Below, piece after piece: positions 21,275 to 29,793 of a stretch of DNA of 64,000 bases. Made by a program: the position numbers and the translations under genes. Position 1 is the first letter of the stretch. Each line of letters starts with the position of its first letter. The DNA lies in assembly GCF_028830055.1 (NCBI RefSeq), contig NZ_CP101655.1:1202132-1266131 (forward strand). The letters are read 5' to 3'. The stretch is from Pseudomonas serboccidentalis (GTDB lineage: Bacteria; Pseudomonadota; Gammaproteobacteria; Pseudomonadales; Pseudomonadaceae). The notes below the pieces were generated by a model. It worked only from the letters and a program-made list of their open reading frames with translations. It was not told the DNA's origin and ran no database searches.

Positions 21275-22669
21275 ATGGCATTCCGCGCCCCCACCTTGAT
21301 CGCGCTCAGCGCCGTCACTCTGCTGTCCGGTTGTTCAGCGTTTCGCAACTACGATTCGGAACTGGCCCAGACCAATCAGCAACTGGCTACCGGCAACGTC
21401 GACGCCGCACTGACCCTGCTGGAAAAGAACAACACCGGCCCGGACAAAGACCTGCTCTATTACTTCGAGAAAGGTGAGTTGCTGCGCGCCAAGGGCGACC
21501 TGTCCGGTAGCCAGAACGCCTGGACCAGCGCCGATCAGGTAGTCGGTCAGTGGGAAGACGCGGTCAAGCTCGACTCCGGCAAATACCTGGCCCAGTTCGG
21601 CAGCTTCATCGTCAACGACAAGGTCCGTCGCTACGAAGGCTACGACTATGAAAAAGTCATGCTGACCACGCAGATGGCCCTCAACCTGCTGGCAGTCAAT
21701 GACTTCGACGGCGCCCGCACCGCGATCAAGAGGACGCATGAACGTGAAGCGGTGATCGCCGACCTGCGCGACAAGGAATACCTCAAGAGCGAGGAAGAGG
21801 CCGAGAAAGAAGGGATCAAGACCCAGTACAAGGATCTGCAGGGTTATCCGGTCGCCAGCCTTGATGCGCCGGAAGTGGTCAGCCTGAAAAACAGCTACCA
21901 GAGTGCGTTCAGCCACTACCTGGCCGGCTTCGTCTACGAAGCCCTGGGGGAGAAGGATCTGGCTGCACCAGGTTACCGCAAGGCCGCCGAACTGCGGCCG
22001 AACACCCCGCTGCTGGAACAGGCGCTGGTCAATCTCGACAAGCCGAGCAAGTCCGACGACAGCGATATCCTGATCGTGGTGCAAAGCGGTCTGGCGCCAT
22101 CGCGTGACTCGATCCGCGTACCGCTGCCCTTGCCGATTTCCAACAACGTGGTGATCACCCCGCTGTCGTTCCCGATCATCAAGCCTGACACCTCCACCGC
22201 GCCGTTCGCGCAGATTGGTGTCGATGGCCAGCAAGTCAACCTGACTGCTCTCAACAGCACCACCGCCATGTCGCGCCGCGCCCTGCGCGATGACATGCCG
22301 GGGATCATCGTGCGCACCACCGTGCGCGCAATCACCAAAGGCGTGGCGCAGAAAAAGATCAACGAAACCAATCCGCTGGCCGGTCTGGCCGTGGGTATCT
22401 CTTCAGCTGTGCTGGAAGGTGCCGATACCCGTACGTGGCGTACCCTGCCGGACAACACCCAAGTGGTGCGTCTGCGCTTGAAGAAAGGCGAGTACCAAGT
22501 CAGTCTGCCGAGCGCCGTCGGCGGTTCGGTGGTCAAGGTCACCGTCGATCAGCGTTACCAGGTGATCAGCCTGCGCGCCGTGGGCAACCAGGTGTTCGCT
22601 GCGGGCGTCGCCGCCCACGTCATCCCGAGCGCCGGCGCGACTAACGTCGCCAGCCTCAAACAACCTTAA
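21275..22669 (+). CDS. COG3014 family outer-membrane lipoprotein, copy B
   Basis: 464 residues from the ATG at 21275 (CAGGGAAGAAG upstream). Lipobox LLSGC with Cys20, then SAFRNYDSEL, nearly the same as copy A (AAYRNYDQEM). Many blocks are shared with copy A, for example RRYEGYDYEKVMLTTQMALN and YKDLQGYPV, showing tandem duplication followed by divergence. It lies 15 bp upstream of the ycfL-like gene and so probably forms an operon with it, lpoB and the last gene of the set. Role unknown. Confidence 0.88.
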   Translation: MAFRAPTLIALSAVTLLSGCSAFRNYDSELAQTNQQLATGNVDAALTLLEKNNTGPDKDLLYYFEKGELLRAKGDLSGSQNAWTSADQVVGQWEDAVKLDSGKYLAQFGSFIVNDKVRRYEGYDYEKVMLTTQMALNLLAVNDFDGARTAIKRTHEREAVIADLRDKEYLKSEEEAEKEGIKTQYKDLQGYPVASLDAPEVVSLKNSYQSAFSHYLAGFVYEALGEKDLAAPGYRKAAELRPNTPLLEQALVNLDKPSKSDDSDILIVVQSGLAPSRDSIRVPLPLPISNNVVITPLSFPIIKPDTSTAPFAQIGVDGQQVNLTALNSTTAMSRRALRDDMPGIIVRTTVRAITKGVAQKKINETNPLAGLAVGISSAVLEGADTRTWRTLPDNTQVVRLRLKKGEYQVSLPSAVGGSVVKVTVDQRYQVISLRAVGNQVFAAGVAAHVIPSAGATNVASLKQP

Positions 22670-22684
22670 GAACGGAGTCTTTGC

Positions 22685-23059
22685 ATGCGCTTCAAACTCA
22701 TCGCCGTTGCCGCCCTCGCCGTCCTGGCCAGCGGCTGCGCCACCCCGCCACCGCCGGAGCCGGGCAGCGCCGCGAGCAAGGTCGTGGCCATGGGCCCGCA
22801 GAAACACATCGCGGTCGGCGCCATGCGCGTGGCCCGCGAGAACGGCTTCATGACCGTCAATGTGCAGTTGACCAACACCCTCAACAGCAACAAGACGTTC
22901 TACTACCGCTTCGCCTGGCTCGGTCCGGAAGGTTTCCCGATCGCCGAGGAGGAAGTCTGGAAAAGCCAGATGATGTACGGCGCCCAGACCAGCTTCATCC
23001 AGGGCATCGCCCCGACCCCGAAAGCCGTGGACTTCCGCCTGGAACTCAAGACGCCTTAA
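22685..23059 (+). CDS. YcfL-family lipoprotein
   Basis: 124 residues. Lipobox LASGC with Cys18 after a short signal peptide. The mature domain (GFMTVNVQLTNTLNSNKTF, YYRFAWLGPEGFPI) matches YcfL (DUF1425), the gene that accompanies lpoB in enterobacteria. The fold is immunoglobulin-like; function unknown. The position between COG3014 and lpoB repeats an arrangement found in other gammaproteobacteria. Confidence 0.85.
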   Translation: MRFKLIAVAALAVLASGCATPPPPEPGSAASKVVAMGPQKHIAVGAMRVARENGFMTVNVQLTNTLNSNKTFYYRFAWLGPEGFPIAEEEVWKSQMMYGAQTSFIQGIAPTPKAVDFRLELKTP

Positions 23060-23095
23060 GCCCGCCACCCTATTCCTGTTTTAGAGAGCATTCCC

Positions 23096-23683
23096 ATGTT
23101 TGCACGCTTTTCCTTGATCGCTGTCCTCGCCCTGCTGGCTGCCGGTTGCGCCAACACTTCACCGACTCTGGGCAGCAAGAACATCAGCTACGGCGACACC
23201 AAAGCGGTTGAAACCGTGACCAACGAATTCGGTTCGACCGACCTGCAAATGATCGCCGAGTCGATGACCCGCTCCCTGGCCCAGTCCGGCATCCTGCAGG
23301 GCCGCCCGGTGGTGCAGGTCTACGACGTGAAGAACAAGACCAGCGAGTACATCGACACTCGTGAGATCACCACCAGCATCAAGACCCAGCTGATGAAGTC
23401 TGGCACCGCCCGCTTCGCCAGCGACAACACCGCGATGCAGAGCCAGGTTGATCAGCTCAAGCTGCAAAACCAGAGTGGCCTGTACAAGAAGAGCACCGTG
23501 GCCAAGACCGGAAACATGATCGCCGCCAAATACCGTCTGGAAGGTTCGATCAGCTCGATCGTCAAGCGCAGCAGCGACTACAAGGACGTCTTCTACAAAT
23601 TCAGCCTGCAACTGATCGACGTCGAAAGCGGTCTGGCCGAGTGGATGGACGAAAAAGAGATCCGCAAAACCACGGAGCGTTAA
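23096..23683 (+). CDS. lpoB: Penicillin-binding-protein activator LpoB
   Basis: 195 residues. Signal peptide with lipobox LAAGC (Cys18), then the LpoB domain: TNEFGSTDLQMIAESMTRSL, VVQVYDVKNKTSEYIDTRE and YRLEGSISSIVKRS. In E. coli LpoB reaches from the outer membrane to activate PBP1b. Pseudomonas aeruginosa uses another activator, LpoP, for PBP1b, so the partner of this LpoB-family protein is not settled. It lies 36 bp after the ycfL-like gene and 3 bp before the next gene. Confidence 0.85.
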   Translation: MFARFSLIAVLALLAAGCANTSPTLGSKNISYGDTKAVETVTNEFGSTDLQMIAESMTRSLAQSGILQGRPVVQVYDVKNKTSEYIDTREITTSIKTQLMKSGTARFASDNTAMQSQVDQLKLQNQSGLYKKSTVAKTGNMIAAKYRLEGSISSIVKRSSDYKDVFYKFSLQLIDVESGLAEWMDEKEIRKTTER

Positions 23684-23686
23684 TCA

Positions 23687-24430
23687 ATGCGCGCATGGAT
23701 TGGCATGATGGCCCTGGCTTGCGTGTTCAGCGTGCAAGCGGCCCCGAAAGTCGCGGTGACGGATCTGGCGTATCAGGAACGTGTGGAGCAATACATCCAC
23801 ATCGTTTCGGCGCAGAACAATTACCGCGAGGGTTACTACAGCTCCAGCGGCTCTTCGAGCTATAACGAGCTGGAAGCGACCACCAGCTACATCGAACAGG
23901 GTGAGCTGCGTAAATTCACTGGCGACATCAAGGGTGAAATCCTGCGTACCGGCATGTTCCAGCTGGTGCAGGGCACGCCGTACACCGCGTCGTCCAAAGG
24001 TGACGTCTATGACGTGATCAAACGCATCAAGGCCGGCAACTTCAAGGGCGCCGACTATGTGCTGTTCGGCACCGTGTCGGACATCGACTTCACCCAGGAC
24101 ATGAACGAGCTGGCGCACACCGACAGCTATTCGGCAGTGCTGGGCCTGACGCTGGTGGCGGATTTCAGCCTGATCAACACCAAGACCTACGAGATCACCT
24201 CGGCCTTCACGGCGATGGGTGAGGCGCAGGACACCAAACTGGTGAACGGCCGCGACATCAAGATCTCGCTGAACCGCCCTCGGGTGGTGCGTGAGGTGTC
24301 CAAGGCTCTGGGCGAGGACGTCGCCGGGCAACTGAGCCAACAGCTCGGTGGTGGCGGTTACGAGCAGCCGCGTGAGCCGCAGCAGCGCAACAACCTGCCG
24401 CGTGATACTGCGCCGGTGATTTTGCACTGA
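23687..24430 (+). CDS. Secreted CsgG/LpoB-like protein
   Basis: 247 residues. It has a Sec signal peptide cleaved after SVQA and no lipobox, in contrast to its neighbours. The mature part resembles the CsgG/LpoB fold: KVAVTDLAYQERVEQYI, a region of a fixed-length MFQLVQGTPYTAS, and GADYVLFGTVSDIDFTQD. A Gln/Pro-rich tail ends the protein. It begins 3 bp after lpoB, so the two are surely cotranscribed and may act together at the outer membrane. Exact function unknown. Confidence 0.8.
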   Translation: MRAWIGMMALACVFSVQAAPKVAVTDLAYQERVEQYIHIVSAQNNYREGYYSSSGSSSYNELEATTSYIEQGELRKFTGDIKGEILRTGMFQLVQGTPYTASSKGDVYDVIKRIKAGNFKGADYVLFGTVSDIDFTQDMNELAHTDSYSAVLGLTLVADFSLINTKTYEITSAFTAMGEAQDTKLVNGRDIKISLNRPRVVREVSKALGEDVAGQLSQQLGGGGYEQPREPQQRNNLPRDTAPVILH

Positions 24431-24446
24431 TTTGCGGATGCGTTAC

Positions 24447-24543
24447 CTGTGGCGAGGGAGCTTGCTCCCGCTTGAGTGCGCAGCGCTCACAAGCTTTTTG
24501 GGGCCGCTTCGCAGCCCAGCGGGAGCAAGCTCCCTCGCCACAG
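24447..24543. repeat. REP-type palindrome pair (GTGGCGAGGGAGCTTGCTCCC family)
   Basis: CTGTGGCGAGGGAGCTTGCT and its inverted copy flank about 45 bp downstream of the CsgG-like gene. This is a REP subfamily found once in the window. Confidence 0.9.
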
Positions 24544-24574
24544 TTGGATGTATCCCATATGTATCGTCAGAAAC

Positions 24575-24607
24575 GAAAAAGGCGACCTCATCAGGTCGCC
24601 TTTTTTG
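24575..24607. terminator. Bidirectional terminator between the lipoprotein operon and the LysE gene
   Basis: AAAAAGGCGACCT GATG AGGTCGCCTTTTTT: strong 8-bp GC stem with A and T runs on both sides, positioned at the end of both convergent transcripts. Confidence 0.85.
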
Positions 24608-24619
24608 CGCCCGCAGGCG

Positions 24620-25252
24620 TTACACCACCGCTTTACGCAACGTCGCCATGAACGCCGCCGCACCGATGAACAGCCCGGCAAACGTACGGTTCATGCGCTT
24701 CTGCTGCTTCGGCGTGCGCAACAGGCGCAGCACCTTCGATGCCAGGCCGGTGTAGCCAGCCATGACGATCAGATCAACGCAGATCATGGTCACGCCGATC
24801 ACCAGGTACTGCATCAGCAGCGGTGCATGCGGATTGATGAACTGCGGCAGCACCGCCAGCATGAACACCAGGGCCTTGGGGTTGCTGATGTTCACCAGAA
24901 AGCCACGGAACACCAGTGCCAGCGGCCTGCCGATCGGCCGTACCGCGGCGTCATCGCTCATGTCCATGGGCAGCGCACGCCATTGCTTGACCGCCAGATA
25001 GACTAGGTAGGCCACACCAAACCACTTGATCGCATAGAACGCGGTGGCCGACGCCGTGAGAATCGCGCCAACACCGGCGCCGACAATCGCAATCTGTACC
25101 GCCAGGCCGACTTGCAGGCCCAGCGCGTTCCAGTAGCCGCGCCAGAAACCGTATTGCAAACCGCTGGACATCGACGCAATGGCGCCGGCGCCCGGGGACA
25201 GACTGATCACCCAGCAGGCGGCGAAAAACGCCAGCCATGTTTGTAGCTCCAT
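24620..25252 (-). CDS. LysE/RhtB family amino-acid exporter
   Basis: 210 residues from the ATG at 25252, chosen because MELQTWLAFFAACWVISLSPG is the normal family start; the frame extends 12 codons upstream. Six membrane helices. The conserved SPGAGAIASMSSGLQYG and the NPKALVFMLAVLPQF motif mark the RhtB subgroup, which exports amino acids such as homoserine, threonine or leucine. Substrate not predictable. Divergent from nothing; the upstream region holds a REP element. Confidence 0.92.
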   Translation of the reverse strand: MELQTWLAFFAACWVISLSPGAGAIASMSSGLQYGFWRGYWNALGLQVGLAVQIAIVGAGVGAILTASATAFYAIKWFGVAYLVYLAVKQWRALPMDMSDDAAVRPIGRPLALVFRGFLVNISNPKALVFMLAVLPQFINPHAPLLMQYLVIGVTMICVDLIVMAGYTGLASKVLRLLRTPKQQKRMNRTFAGLFIGAAAFMATLRKAVV

Positions 25253-25371
25253 CGCACACCTCGACTCGGACTGGTACCAAACATCCAAATTAATGTGCTT
25301 TCAGGCGGATGACTATTGTTTTTTTGTAGGACGTTGCGGACGCAACCCCGTATTTGCGGGCCAACGCCCCC

Positions 25372-25465
25372 TTCGCGAGCAGGCTCGCACACAGTTGATC
25401 CTCTGTGGACACAAAATTTGCGAGCACTGAAGATCCATTGTGGGAGCGAGCCTGCTCGCGAAGGC
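25372..25465. repeat. REP-type palindromes between LysE and MscS genes
   Basis: CTTCGCGAGCAGGCTCGCAC and, about 55 bp further, its inverted partner GGGAGCGAGCCTGCTCGCGA. Imperfect inner arms suggest older copies of the family at 8827. Confidence 0.85.
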
Positions 25466-25488
25466 GTCAGATCAGACGCCCGGGAAAT

Positions 25489-26070
25489 CTACTTTTCGAA
25501 ACCGCTGGAAGGAAACACATCGTTGCCGCGCCAGCGCCGCACCGAGCGCTGGAAGAACAGGCTGTTCGGCACTTGCACCATGGCGCTGCCGGTACCCAGT
25601 TCCTCAGCCTCGATCAACGTGGTGTAGAGCAGATTGATCGCCACCACCCGGCCTTTGACGCCAGGTTTGTCGGTGGTGTCCACCAGCTCGACCACATCCC
25701 CCAGACGGAACGGGCCGACGGTGAAGATCAGAATCGCGCAGAGCAGGTTCGACAGCACACTCCACATCGCGAAGAACGCCACCGCCGCCACCGCGACGAA
25801 ACCCGACAGCGCGGTCCACAACACCGTGGCCGAGACCCCGAGGCGCTCCAGCACAAAGATCAGTGCACTGCCCATGATCAGCCAGCGCAGACCGCCACGC
25901 AGCGGCATCAGCAACTGCGGCGGGAACGGGTAGCGATCACCCAGACGGGTCAGGCCTTTGGCGACAAAACGCTGGGTGAGATAACCGGCCAGCAGGATCA
26001 GCAGAATCTGTACGCCGAGCCAGATCGGCTCGACCCACACCGCCGGCAATGGCAGCTTGAACGCGTCCAT
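25489..26070 (-). CDS. Small mechanosensitive ion channel family protein (MscS domain)
   Basis: 193 residues. Two or three N-terminal membrane helices are followed by the pore-lining helix and beta domain of MscS: FVAVAAVAFFAMWSVLSNLL, then FTVGPFRLGDVVEL. It is shorter than E. coli MscS (286) and lacks most of the C-terminal vestibule. Its ATG overlaps the stop of the ABC-F gene by four bases (ATGA), so the two are translationally coupled. Probably an osmotic safety valve, but such minimal members are little studied. Confidence 0.85.
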   Translation of the reverse strand: MDAFKLPLPAVWVEPIWLGVQILLILLAGYLTQRFVAKGLTRLGDRYPFPPQLLMPLRGGLRWLIMGSALIFVLERLGVSATVLWTALSGFVAVAAVAFFAMWSVLSNLLCAILIFTVGPFRLGDVVELVDTTDKPGVKGRVVAINLLYTTLIEAEELGTGSAMVQVPNSLFFQRSVRRWRGNDVFPSSGFEK

Positions 26071-27980
26071 CAGGACAGTGCCTCCAGCTCCGCCTGCATG
26101 CTTTCCAGGGTTTCCAGCGCTTCCATCCAGGCCTCTTCCAGCTCGGCTTCGCGCACCTTCAGTTTGGCCTGTTCGGCCAGCAGATCACGCAGCTCATTCT
26201 TGCGCGCCGGCTCGTAGATGTCGCTGTCACCGAGGCTGGCATCAACCTTGGCCAGTTTCTCGTGGAGCTTGCCCAGCTCGGCTTCGAGCTTGTCGGCTTC
26301 ACGCTTGTGCGGTGCCAGTTGCTGACGCAACGCAGCGGCGGCCTGACGCTGGGCCTTCTTGTCGGTCTTGTCCGGGTTGACCGGGGTGTTGCTGACCGGG
26401 GCGTTGCGCTGACGGTATTCCACCAGCCAGCGGGCGTAGTCTTCGAGGTCGCCATCGAACTCTTCGACCTTGCCGTCAGCGACCAGATAGAAGTTGTCGG
26501 TGGTGCTCTTGAGCAAATGCCGATCGTGAGACACCACCAGGACCGCGCCGCTGAATTCCTGCAGAGCCATGGTCAACGCCAGGCGCATTTCCAGGTCGAG
26601 GTGGTTGGTCGGTTCGTCGAGCAGCAACAGGTTCGGCCGCTCCCAGGCGATCAACGCCAGGGCCAGACGTGCCTTCTCGCCACCGGAGAAATTCAGCACC
26701 GGTTCATCGATACGTGCACCACGGAAGTCGAAACCGCCGAGGAAGTCGCGCAGTGTCTGCTCGCGCTCGGTCGGCGCCAGACGCTGCAGGTGCAGCAGCG
26801 GGCTGGCCTTGGCGTCGAGCGAATCGAGCTGATGCTGGGCGAAGTAGCCGACTACGGTGTTTTCGCCACGGGTCAGGCGCCCGGCCAGCGGCTCAAGCTC
26901 ACCGGCGAGGTTCTTGATCAGGGTCGACTTACCGGCGCCGTTCGGCCCGAGCAGGCCGATCCGCGCACCCGGGGTCAGCTGCAGCTTGACCTTCTCCAGG
27001 ATGGTTTTATCGCCATAACCCAGACGCGCATCGGACAGATCGATCAGCGGGCTGGAGATCTTGGTCGATTCGCGGAACACGAAATCGAACGGCGAATCGA
27101 CGTGGGCCGCCGACAGCTCTTCCATACGCTCCAGCGCCTTGATCCGGCTCTGCGCCTGACGGGCCTTGGTGGCCTGAGCCTTGAAGCGAGCGATGTAGCT
27201 TTCCATGTGCGCCCGTTGCGCCTGCTGCTTCTCGTAAGCCTGTTGCTGCTGGGCCAGACGTTCGGCACGCGCGCGTTCGAACGCGGTGTAGCCGCCCCGG
27301 TACAGGGTCAGTTTGCGCTGATCGACGTGGGCCACGTGATCGACCACTTCATCGAGGAAGTCGCGGTCGTGGGAAATCAGCAGCAAGGTGCCCGGGTAGC
27401 TTTTCAGCCACTCTTCGAGCCAGATGATCGCGTCGAGGTCCAGGTGGTTGGTCGGTTCGTCGAGCAACAACAGGTCCGACGGACACATCAAGGCCTGCGC
27501 CAGGTTCAGACGCATCCGCCAGCCACCGGAGAAATCTCCTACCTGACGATCCATCTGCTCATTAGTGAAACCGAGACCGGCCAGCAACTTGCGCGCACGT
27601 GCATCGGCGGTATAGCCGTCGGCGCTGTCGAGTTCGGCGTGCAGACGCGCCAGAGCCGTGCCATCGTGGGCCGCTTCGGCGGCGGCGAGGTCACGTTGCA
27701 CTTCGCGTAGACGCAGGTCGCCATCGAGCACATAGTCGACCGCCAGGCGTTCGAGCGTGTCGACCTCCTGGCGCATGTGCGCGATCCGCCAGTCGGCCGG
27801 CAGCAGGCAATCGCCCGAGTCCGGGTGCAACTCGCCGCGCAACAAGGCGAACAGGCTGGATTTGCCGGCGCCGTTGGCACCGATGAGGCCGGCTTTGTGG
27901 CCGGCGTGCAGGGTCAGCTCGGCGTCTTCTAGCAGACGTTGCGGGCCACGCTGTAAAGTCAGGTTCTGAAGTCGGATCAT
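26070..27980 (-). CDS. yheS: ABC-F family ATPase (YheS-like)
   Basis: 636 residues with two ABC domains and no membrane segments. Walker A motifs are GANGAGKSS (near 36) and GPNGAGKST (near 347); signatures are FSGGWRMRL and FSGGEKARL; both Walker B motifs read LLLDEPTNHLD. The linker between domains is Lys/Gln-rich and helical, and a C-terminal coiled coil (about 530-636) is predicted. Length and order match E. coli YheS, a ribosome-associated ABC-F factor. ABC-F proteins act at the ribosomal E site; the role of YheS is only partly known. Confidence 0.92.
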   Translation of the reverse strand: MIRLQNLTLQRGPQRLLEDAELTLHAGHKAGLIGANGAGKSSLFALLRGELHPDSGDCLLPADWRIAHMRQEVDTLERLAVDYVLDGDLRLREVQRDLAAAEAAHDGTALARLHAELDSADGYTADARARKLLAGLGFTNEQMDRQVGDFSGGWRMRLNLAQALMCPSDLLLLDEPTNHLDLDAIIWLEEWLKSYPGTLLLISHDRDFLDEVVDHVAHVDQRKLTLYRGGYTAFERARAERLAQQQQAYEKQQAQRAHMESYIARFKAQATKARQAQSRIKALERMEELSAAHVDSPFDFVFRESTKISSPLIDLSDARLGYGDKTILEKVKLQLTPGARIGLLGPNGAGKSTLIKNLAGELEPLAGRLTRGENTVVGYFAQHQLDSLDAKASPLLHLQRLAPTEREQTLRDFLGGFDFRGARIDEPVLNFSGGEKARLALALIAWERPNLLLLDEPTNHLDLEMRLALTMALQEFSGAVLVVSHDRHLLKSTTDNFYLVADGKVEEFDGDLEDYARWLVEYRQRNAPVSNTPVNPDKTDKKAQRQAAAALRQQLAPHKREADKLEAELGKLHEKLAKVDASLGDSDIYEPARKNELRDLLAEQAKLKVREAELEEAWMEALETLESMQAELEALS

Positions 27981-28030
27981 AATGGCGGCGGAGTCTACCA
28001 GCTTCGCTCACAACTGGCGCGAGTAGCACG

Positions 28031-28495
28031 ATGTCCTCTGACCTGTGGAGCTTTTCCCTTGCCACCTACGCCCGACCGGGTGTGGAACATGCCTGCCTGC
28101 AACTGCAAACGGCAGGGGCCAATGTGTGCCTGTTGCTCTGCGGTCTATGGCTGGAACAACGCGAGGTGGCCTGCGACGAACAGCGCGTAGAGCAGCTGAA
28201 AACGCTGGTGGGGCCTTGGGACAGTGAGGTGGTGCAGCCACTGCGTGCGTTGCGCACTCAATGGAAAACCCTGGCCGAGGAAGATCCGGTGCTCAAGGGC
28301 CTGCGTGAACAGATGAAAGCACTGGAGCTGGAAGCCGAACGGCATCTGCTGTGGCAACTGGAACAAGTCGCTCAGGACTGGCCGTTGCAGGATGCATCAG
28401 CCTCGAAAGAATGGCTTGAGTGTCTGGCGGGAACGGCCGCCAGCCCGAACCGCGACGCGCTGCAAGTGCTGCGCGTCGCGGCAACCGGCACTTAG
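28031..28495 (+). CDS. TIGR02444 family protein
   Basis: 154 residues. MSSDLWSFSLATYARPGVEH and ACLQLQTAGANVCLLLCGLW are the TIGR02444 signature. The family is small, proteobacterial and uncharacterised. It is divergent from yheS and its last four bases overlap the convergent algP stop. Confidence 0.85.
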   Translation: MSSDLWSFSLATYARPGVEHACLQLQTAGANVCLLLCGLWLEQREVACDEQRVEQLKTLVGPWDSEVVQPLRALRTQWKTLAEEDPVLKGLREQMKALELEAERHLLWQLEQVAQDWPLQDASASKEWLECLAGTAASPNRDALQVLRVAATGT

Positions 28496-29601
28496 GAAGC
28501 GCTGGTCGGGTTGCTGGTGACGCTCGACGCAGCGGCTGGCGTTGGCGCAGTCGTGGTGGTCGAGGTAGATGCCGGTGCAGCGGCCGGCGCTGGAGCGGCT
28601 GGCTTGGCGACAGGCGCGGTCGCCGGTTTGGCGGCAGCTGGTTTGGCAGCGACCGGTTTTTTCGCGGCAGGTTTGGCAGCCGGTTTCACGGCAGGCTTGG
28701 CGGCTGGCTTGGCGGCTACTGGTTTGGCAGCAGCGGTTGTCGGTTTGGCCGCAGCAGGTTTGGCAGCGACTTTAGCAGCAGGCTTCGCCACTGGTTTGGC
28801 AGCCGGTTTGGCCGCAACCGGTTTGGCCGCAGGCTTGGCTGGTTTTGCCGCAGCAGTCTTGGCCGCAGGTTTGGCAGCCGGTTTTACCGCCACTTTCGCA
28901 GCAGGTTTAGCCGCGGCGGTTTTTGCCGGAGCAGCCTTGCGCGCAGCAGGTTTTGCGGCGGGCTTGGCGGCCGGTTTTGCAGCAGCCGGTTTGGCGGCGG
29001 CAGTACGCGCGGCAGGTTTTGCAGTGCTCGCCGCAGCAGGTTTTTTCACCGCGGTTTTTGCAGCAGGTTTGGCCGCGGCTTTAGCCGGAGCCTTGGCTGC
29101 TGGCCTGGCCGCTGGTTTGGCAGCGGCGGTTTTCGCCGGGGCTTTCGTCGCAGCCGGTTTGGCTGCCGCTTTCTTCGCAGGCGCTGCTGCAGGTTTGGCT
29201 GCGCGGGAGGTCAGCGCCTTGCCGGCGGCCTCTTGCACGCGACCGACACCCTGGGCCAGTTTCAGGCTTTCCTGAGCATCGCGCTTGAGTTGCAGAATGT
29301 AGCTGCGGGTGTCGGACTGACGGTCCTTCAGCGCATCGAGCAGGTCTTCAAGTTCTTTGACGGCAGCCTTGGCCTTGTTCTGTGCCTTGGCTTTACCGGC
29401 AGTGGCTGCGTCCTGCAATTTGGTGCGGGACTTGTGCAGTTTTTCTTGTGCCTTGCCGCGTTGCTTTTCCAGTTTGGCGAGCAGTTTTTCAGCATCAGCC
29501 AAGGCTTGGGAGCAAGCGTTTTCCAAATGCTCGAGCAAGCTGCCCGAGAGTTGTTGGAGTAAGTGCAACGGAGTGTTTACAGGCTTCTTGGTGGCCGACA
29601 T
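28492..29601 (-). CDS. algP: AlgP (AlgR3), histone-H1-like alginate regulator with KPAA repeats
   Basis: 369 residues. The N-terminal third is a coiled-coil-like domain (TPLHLLQQLSGSLLEHLENA, AKAAVKELEDLLDALKDRQ). From about residue 135 the chain is almost wholly Lys/Pro/Ala, with some forty KPAA units, ending in a Thr/Ser/Pro/Ala-rich tail. In P. aeruginosa AlgP binds DNA like eukaryotic H1 and supports algD transcription. The repeats also leave the opposite strand open, which explains the long antisense frames there. Neighbours algQ and algR are other alginate regulators. Confidence 0.93.
   Translation of the reverse strand: MSATKKPVNTPLHLLQQLSGSLLEHLENACSQALADAEKLLAKLEKQRGKAQEKLHKSRTKLQDAATAGKAKAQNKAKAAVKELEDLLDALKDRQSDTRSYILQLKRDAQESLKLAQGVGRVQEAAGKALTSRAAKPAAAPAKKAAAKPAATKAPAKTAAAKPAARPAAKAPAKAAAKPAAKTAVKKPAAASTAKPAARTAAAKPAAAKPAAKPAAKPAARKAAPAKTAAAKPAAKVAVKPAAKPAAKTAAAKPAKPAAKPVAAKPAAKPVAKPAAKVAAKPAAAKPTTAAAKPVAAKPAAKPAVKPAAKPAAKKPVAAKPAAAKPATAPVAKPAAPAPAAAPASTSTTTTAPTPAAASSVTSNPTSAS
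28600..29200. repeat. KPAA-coding tandem repeat tract inside algP
   Basis: About 600 bp of imperfect 12-bp units, of the form GCAGGTTTGGCA on the plus strand, encode KPAA. Such tracts in algP are known to gain and lose units, so length may vary between isolates. Confidence 0.85.
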
Positions 29602-29793
29602 GGTTTACCTCCTGGCTGACGTGAGTGCGGCTCATACTAGACCTCTGCTGCTACCGCCGCTAGGTCATCTTGACAGTAACGAAACCGTTGCGTTGCAACG
29701 AAGTGAAAATGTTCTGCACGAAGACAAAAGCAGTTCACCGTTGCAGACGTTCGCGCTGGCATAATCGCCCGCATCTCAGGACGGAGAGTGCCC

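Noticed and set aside
28511..29275. Ala/Gly-rich plus-strand frame opposite algP
   Set aside because: It is the reverse reading of the KPAA repeats and keeps no stop codons for that reason.
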